A DNA stretch of 64,000 nt from Pseudomonadota bacterium (GTDB taxonomy: Bacteria; Pseudomonadota; Gammaproteobacteria; Burkholderiales; Burkholderiaceae_B): positions 62,001 through 126,000 of the forward strand of contig JAEWEV010000025.1 of NCBI GenBank assembly GCA_023389155.1, given 5' to 3'. Position numbers and translations under genes: made by a program. The notes under the pieces were generated by a model, which saw nothing but the letters and a program-made list of their open reading frames with translations, was not told where the DNA came from and searched no databases. How positions within the stretch are numbered: the stretch's first letter is position 1; each line of letters starts with the position of its first letter. Below, one piece after another: positions 59,854 through 64,000 of the stretch.

Positions 59854-60930
59854 TCAGTTTAACGCCTTCAATACGGCATCACCCATTTGAGAAGTGGAAA
59901 CTTTTGTGGTGCCCTCTTCAAAAATGTCGGCTGTACGCAACCCCTGCTCCAGTACGGCCTTGACCGCATTCTCGACACGATCTGCTGCTGCCGCTTCGTT
60001 CAGGGAATAGCGCAGCATCATGGCGGCCGACAGGATCGTGGCCAGCGGATTGGCAATGTTTTTGCCGGCTATATCCGGCGCTGAACCGTGGCTGGGTTCG
60101 TACAGCCCCTGATTCGATGCATTCAGGGAGGCAGAAGGAAGCATGCCAATGGAACCGGTGAGCATGGCTGCCTCATCAGACAGAATGTCACCGAAGATAT
60201 TGCCGGTCACAATGACGTCAAACTCCTTGGGCGCACGTACCAGCTGCATCGCGGCATTATCGATATACATGTGCGACAGTTCAATATCAGGATAGTCCTT
60301 AGAGACATCAATCACGATATCACGCCAGAACTGCGACGTCTCCAGGACGTTGGCCTTGTCAACACTGCACAGTTTTTTGTTGCGCTTCTGCGCCGCCTCA
60401 AAGCCGATGCGTGCAATCCGGCGAACTTCTGACTCGGCGTAGCGCATGGTATCGTACCCTTCCTGCTCGCCCTTAAACTCGCCCTCTTCCACCAAGCGTA
60501 CGCCGCGAGGTTTGCCAAAATAAATGTCGCCAGTCAGTTCGCGAATGATGAGAATGTCCAGACCGGACACAATCTCGGGCTTCAGCGATGAGGCATTGGC
60601 CAGCTGGGGATACAGGATGGCGGGACGCAAATTGGCAAACAGCCCCAGACTCTTGCGCAAGCCAAGAATGGCCTGCTCGGGACGGTGCTCGCGCGGCAGG
60701 GAGTCGTAGTTCCATCCACCAACGGCGCCGAAAAGAATGGCACTGCTACGCTTGGCCAGAGCAAGTGTGGCGTCGGGCAGCGGATGACCGTGCAGGTCAT
60801 AGGCGGTACCACCGACTGGCGCCTGTTCCATGGTCAGGTCCAGTCCTAGTGCTGCCAGTACGCGCTGCGCCTGTTCAACGATTTCAAGGCCGATGCCATC
60901 ACCGGGAAGAACTGCAATTGTATGTGTCAT
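59854..60930 (-). CDS. leuB: 3-isopropylmalate dehydrogenase
   Basis: A 358-residue NAD enzyme of leucine synthesis. LPGDGIGLEIVEQAQRVLAA is the start; RELTGDIYFGKPRG binds substrate, GNIFGDILSDEAAML the metal, and EPSHGSAPDIAGKNIANPLA is the family signature. It lies 45 bp after leuD in the leuCDB-asd series. Confidence 0.97.
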   Translation of the reverse strand: MTHTIAVLPGDGIGLEIVEQAQRVLAALGLDLTMEQAPVGGTAYDLHGHPLPDATLALAKRSSAILFGAVGGWNYDSLPREHRPEQAILGLRKSLGLFANLRPAILYPQLANASSLKPEIVSGLDILIIRELTGDIYFGKPRGVRLVEEGEFKGEQEGYDTMRYAESEVRRIARIGFEAAQKRNKKLCSVDKANVLETSQFWRDIVIDVSKDYPDIELSHMYIDNAAMQLVRAPKEFDVIVTGNIFGDILSDEAAMLTGSIGMLPSASLNASNQGLYEPSHGSAPDIAGKNIANPLATILSAAMMLRYSLNEAAAADRVENAVKAVLEQGLRTADIFEEGTTKVSTSQMGDAVLKALN

Positions 60931-60975
60931 GAGTTGTATTTCTCTATTCTTGATATGGAGTATTCGGAGGATGAG

Positions 60976-61632
60976 TTATCGCGACAGGCCAGCGCTGCCT
61001 TCGAGCCAGGGGTGGCGCACCAGTCTTTCCGCCTCGAAAGCCCGAATCTGGTCAGAACGACGCAGCGTCAGACCAATATCGTCAAATCCATTGAGCAGAC
61101 AGTACTTGCGAAATGCATCAACCTCAAAGCCCAGTTCGCGCCCTTCGGCAGTAATTACAACCTGACGTTCCAGGTCGATGCGTAACTTGTAGCCGTTAAA
61201 GGCACGAACTTCATCGAAAAGACGAGCCACTTCGAGTTCTGAGAGCACGATTGGCAACAGGCCGTTTTTGAAACTGTTGTTAAAGAAAATGTCGGCATAG
61301 GAAGGCGCAATGATGGCCTTGAAGCCGTACTGGGTCAGCGCCCACGGCGCATGTTCGCGGCTGGAACCGCAGCCAAAATTCTTGCGTGCAAGAAGGATGC
61401 TGGCTCCCTGATAGCGGGGCTGATTCAAGACAAAATCCGGATTGAGCGGACGTTTGCTGTTGTCCATGCCCGGTTCGCCATGATCCATGTAGCGCAGCTC
61501 ATCAAACAGATTGGGTCCAAAGCCGGACCGTTTGATGGACTTGAGAAACTGCTTGGGAATAATGAGGTCTGTGTCTACGTTTTCGCGATCCAGCGGCGCG
61601 ACCAGTCCTTCATGAATGGTAAATGCTTCCAT
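60976..61632 (-). CDS. leuD: 3-isopropylmalate dehydratase small subunit
   Basis: A 218-residue swivel subunit. PLDRENVDTDLIIPKQFLKS and ARKNFGCGSSREHAPWAL are the signatures. It starts 4 bp after the leuC stop. Confidence 0.97.
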   Translation of the reverse strand: MEAFTIHEGLVAPLDRENVDTDLIIPKQFLKSIKRSGFGPNLFDELRYMDHGEPGMDNSKRPLNPDFVLNQPRYQGASILLARKNFGCGSSREHAPWALTQYGFKAIIAPSYADIFFNNSFKNGLLPIVLSELEVARLFDEVRAFNGYKLRIDLERQVVITAEGRELGFEVDAFRKYCLLNGFDDIGLTLRRSDQIRAFEAERLVRHPWLEGSAGLSR

Positions 61633-61636
61633 GATG

Positions 61637-63040
61637 TTATCCTAATTTTCTGACGTCGACGAAATGGCCTGCAATGGCAGCAGCGGCAGCCATGGCGGGA
61701 CTGACCAAGTGGGTCCGGCCTCCCTGACCCTGACGACCTTCGAAATTGCGGTTCGATGTAGATGCACACCGTTCACCAGGTTCCAGGCGGTCAGCATTCA
61801 TGGCCAGGCACATGGAGCAACCAGGTTCACGCCATTCAAAACCGGCGTCCACGAAGATTTTATCCAGCCCTTCTTGTTCCGCCTGCTGTTTGACCAGACC
61901 CGAACCGGGTACCACCATGGCCTGAATCACATTGGCCGCGACCCGACGCCCCCTTGCAACCTTGGCAGCTGCACGCAGATCCTCGATACGGGAGTTGGTA
62001 CAGGAACCGATAAACACGCGGTCAACGCGAATGTCAGAGATGGGCGTATTGGGCTTCAGACCCATATACTGCAGGGCACGCTCCATACCGTTACGGCGTA
62101 CATCATCTTTCTCACGATCAGGATCGGGAATGCGGTCTTCAATAGACAGTACCATTTCTGGCGATGTTCCCCAGGTTACCTGCGGACGCACCTGCTTCGC
62201 ATCGATATCGATAACTTTGTCGAACTTGGCGCCAGGATCTGAATGCAATGTTTTCCAGTATGCTACCGCCTGATCCCACAGTACGCCCGTGGGCGAGTAC
62301 GGACGATTCCGGAAATACTGAATGGTCTTGTCATCTACGGCAACCATGCCTGAACGCGCACCCGCTTCGATCGCCATATTACATACAGTCATGCGGCCTT
62401 CCATGGACAGGTCGCTGACCGCCTTGCCGGCAAATTCGATCGCATGGCCCGTGCCGCCTGCCGTACCGATCACCCCGATGATGTACAGTACCAGATCCTT
62501 GGCTGTACAGCCGAATGGCAGATCGCCATTGACCCGGATAAGCATGTTCTTGTTTTTCTTCATGAGCAGTGTCTGGGTAGCCAGCACATGCTCCACTTCG
62601 GATGTGCCAATGCCAAAGGCAAGTGCGCCCATTGCACCATGGGTGCTGGTATGGGAATCACCACAGACTACGGTCATGCCCGGCAAAGTCGCGCCCTGCT
62701 CAGGACCGATGACATGCACAATGCCCTGGCGCAAATCGTTCATGCGAAACTCGGTGACACCATAGGTCTCGCAGTTCTTATCCAGCGTATCGACCTGGAG
62801 TTTTGAAATCGGGTCACTGATGCCTTGCGCACGACCCATGGTTGGCACGTTATGATCTGCTACCGCCAGATTGGCACTCAGGCGCCACGGCTTGCGGTCT
62901 GCCAGCGCGAGCCCTTCGAAGGCCTGCGGGCTGGTCACTTCATGAAGTAAATGACGGTCAATGTATAACAAACAGGTACCGTCTTCTTCCTGGTGCACCA
63001 CATGGGCGTCCCAGAGTTTGTCGTAGAGGGTCTGAGCCAA
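61637..63040 (-). CDS. leuC: 3-isopropylmalate dehydratase large subunit
   Basis: A 467-residue aconitase-family subunit. LLYIDRHLLHEVTSPQAFEG is the N-terminus; VCGDSHTSTHGAMGALAFGI, FIGSCTNSRIEDLRAAA and EPGCSMCLAMN hold the three Fe-S cysteines. The frame is open to 63109, but TTG at 63040 gives the family start (M)AQTLYDKLWDAHVV and has AGGAG 6 nt upstream, so the rarer TTG is the true start. Confidence 0.96.
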   Translation of the reverse strand: MAQTLYDKLWDAHVVHQEEDGTCLLYIDRHLLHEVTSPQAFEGLALADRKPWRLSANLAVADHNVPTMGRAQGISDPISKLQVDTLDKNCETYGVTEFRMNDLRQGIVHVIGPEQGATLPGMTVVCGDSHTSTHGAMGALAFGIGTSEVEHVLATQTLLMKKNKNMLIRVNGDLPFGCTAKDLVLYIIGVIGTAGGTGHAIEFAGKAVSDLSMEGRMTVCNMAIEAGARSGMVAVDDKTIQYFRNRPYSPTGVLWDQAVAYWKTLHSDPGAKFDKVIDIDAKQVRPQVTWGTSPEMVLSIEDRIPDPDREKDDVRRNGMERALQYMGLKPNTPISDIRVDRVFIGSCTNSRIEDLRAAAKVARGRRVAANVIQAMVVPGSGLVKQQAEQEGLDKIFVDAGFEWREPGCSMCLAMNADRLEPGERCASTSNRNFEGRQGQGGRTHLVSPAMAAAAAIAGHFVDVRKLG

Positions 63041-63420
63041 AATATTCTCCTGATAATCCTGATAGGCGCATGCGCTCCCAAAGTGGCGCCATGCTTGCCA
63101 GATTTGCATTGCCGGCCAACACTTGCCCTGCTATTTTGCGCAGCAGAAACATTTGCAGGCTGAAAACTGCAGCCTGCACTGATGCAACTGCGCCGGGCGG
63201 ATACCGCCGCACGCCATAACCGTATTATGGCTAAATCCAGGGCGATAACAAGACCATATATTATACTGGTATCAATACTACTATAATAAATTTATACATT
63301 CAGCATCGCACAGGAAAGCACACGTCTGCTCCGGCAAATGTGGCATCCCTGCAAATCCATCCGTTCCTGCAGAAAATTGCCAATATTGTGAGTAGAATAG
63401 ATAGATCTTAGGAGACTCAA
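63041..63420. other. Divergent intergenic region between leuC and the aminotransferase
   Basis: It contains both promoters. A GCAGGCTG/CAGCCTGC stem-loop (63155-63177) lies in the leuC leader, without a U-run. A very AT-rich stretch (about 63255-63300) is the likely promoter core. No leucine-rich leader peptide was recognised. Confidence 0.45.
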
Positions 63421-64000
63421 ATGACTACCCAGACACCCGATCTTTCTCATTTATGGATGCCTTTTACCGCCAACAAAAGTTTCAAGAAGGCTCCACGCCT
63501 GCTCGCTTCGGCCAAAGGAATGTATTACACGAGCACGGACGGACGCCAGATTCTGGACGGGTGTGCGGGGCTTTGGTGCGTAAATGCTGGCCATTGCCGA
63601 GACGAAATCGTGCAGGCCATTGCCACGCAGGCAGCTACCCTTGACTATGCGCCCAGTTTCCAGATGGGCCATCCGCAGGCATTCAAGGCCGCCTCGGCGG
63701 TTGCAGCGCTCATGCCCGAAGGGATGCAGCGTGTTTTCTTTACCAATTCCGGGTCGGAATCCGTTGACACGGCGCTCAAAATTGCGCTTGCCTATCATCG
63801 TGCGAATGGTCAGCCCCAGCGCACCCGTCTGATTGGCCGCGAACGCGGCTATCACGGCGTAGGATTCGGCGGCATTTCGGTCGGTGGCATCAGCCCGAAT
63901 CGCAAGGCATTTTCCAGCTCGCTGCTTCCCAATGTCGATCACCTTCCCCACACGCACAATCTGCAAGAGAATGCATTTAGTAAAGGGCAACCAGCCTGGG
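63421..64000 (+). CDS. Class III omega-aminotransferase (beta-alanine:pyruvate type), 3'-truncated
   Basis: The first 193 codons run off the window edge. MTTQTPDLSHLWMPFTANKS is the beta-alanine-pyruvate transaminase start; GMYYTSTDGRQILDGCAGLW, FFTNSGSESVDTALKIALAY and RERGYHGVGFGGISVGG follow, and the PLP lysine would lie beyond the window. Ribosome binding site GGAG with 6-nt spacing. It is divergent from leuC. A substrate such as beta-alanine, taurine or another omega-amino acid is likely. Confidence 0.9.
   Translation, partial: MTTQTPDLSHLWMPFTANKSFKKAPRLLASAKGMYYTSTDGRQILDGCAGLWCVNAGHCRDEIVQAIATQAATLDYAPSFQMGHPQAFKAASAVAALMPEGMQRVFFTNSGSESVDTALKIALAYHRANGQPQRTRLIGRERGYHGVGFGGISVGGISPNRKAFSSSLLPNVDHLPHTHNLQENAFSKGQPAW

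Noticed and set aside
63155..63177. Stem-loop in the leuC leader as a leucine attenuator
   Set aside because: No U-run and no leucine-rich leader peptide could be identified.
1..64000. CRISPR arrays, insertion sequences, prophage structural genes or restriction systems
   Set aside because: None was seen: no regularly spaced repeats, no transposase motifs and no phage morphogenesis genes. The only mobile-element traces are the tRNA-Thr integrase and the tRNA-Leu fossil.

Overview
The window looks like chromosome of a beta-proteobacterium of the order Burkholderiales, family Alcaligenaceae (Bordetella / Achromobacter / Advenella type). The evidence is the gene order leuC-leuD-leuB-asd-(fimV remnant)-truA with trpF nearby, the dapC-dapD-dapE-prmB block, an IF-1 paralogue with a basic tail, and six Bug-type periplasmic solute-binding proteins (tripartite tricarboxylate transporter receptors). 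The moderate GC content and a SoxB-like gene would fit Advenella better than Bordetella, but the genus is an inference.

Region 1 (1-8.1 kb): the end of a MarR regulator; a divergent catabolic module (citryl-CoA-lyase-like protein and AMP-forming acyl-CoA synthetase on the minus strand, Bug receptor on the plus strand); a membrane-anchored protein with a glycine-rich tail; a LigI-like amidohydrolase with an MFS carrier; and an IF-1 paralogue behind a long leader.
Region 2 (8.1-10.7 kb): tRNA-Thr(CGU) followed by a repeat-rich attachment region, a tyrosine integrase, a ribbon-helix-helix-like protein, an unannotated 22-residue hydrophobic ORF and a His/Lys-rich lipoprotein. This is a small or eroded genomic island.
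Region 3 (10.9-30 kb): accessory metabolism. It has a GFA protein, an MDR-family reductase, a LysR/Bug/gamma-glutamyltransferase-like module, a SoxB homologue that lacks its metal ligands, GST, MFS and AlkB. A minus-strand module follows (LysR, CoA transferase, HMG-CoA lyase, two Bug receptors), then an MmyB-type XRE regulator divergent from a 14-TM exporter.
Region 4 (30-46 kb): DMT permease, MgtC-like protein, CysK, an exported argininosuccinate-lyase-like protein, an intact porin beside a decayed porin, an enolase-superfamily dehydratase with a Bug receptor, and a HIT protein. A membrane-protein/XRE operon with twin operators comes next. Then tRNA-Leu(UAG) carries an integrase fossil whose layout copies that of the tRNA-Thr island, followed by a LysR/TauD-type dioxygenase/Bug module.
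Region 5 (46-64 kb): mostly core genes. dapC and dapD-dapE-prmB-ABC-F are on the plus strand. On the minus strand lie leuC-leuD-leuB-asd-fimV remnant-truA, then a TRAP transporter trio (dctP-dctQ-dctM) that separates truA from trpF. The window ends inside a class III omega-aminotransferase gene.

The recurring theme is a periplasmic Bug receptor paired with one or two catabolic enzymes and a LysR regulator, with no tctA/tctB membrane genes in view. The points most worth following are the metal-site-less SoxB homologue, the paired tRNA/integrase architectures, the exported lyase and the hydrophobic micro-ORF.
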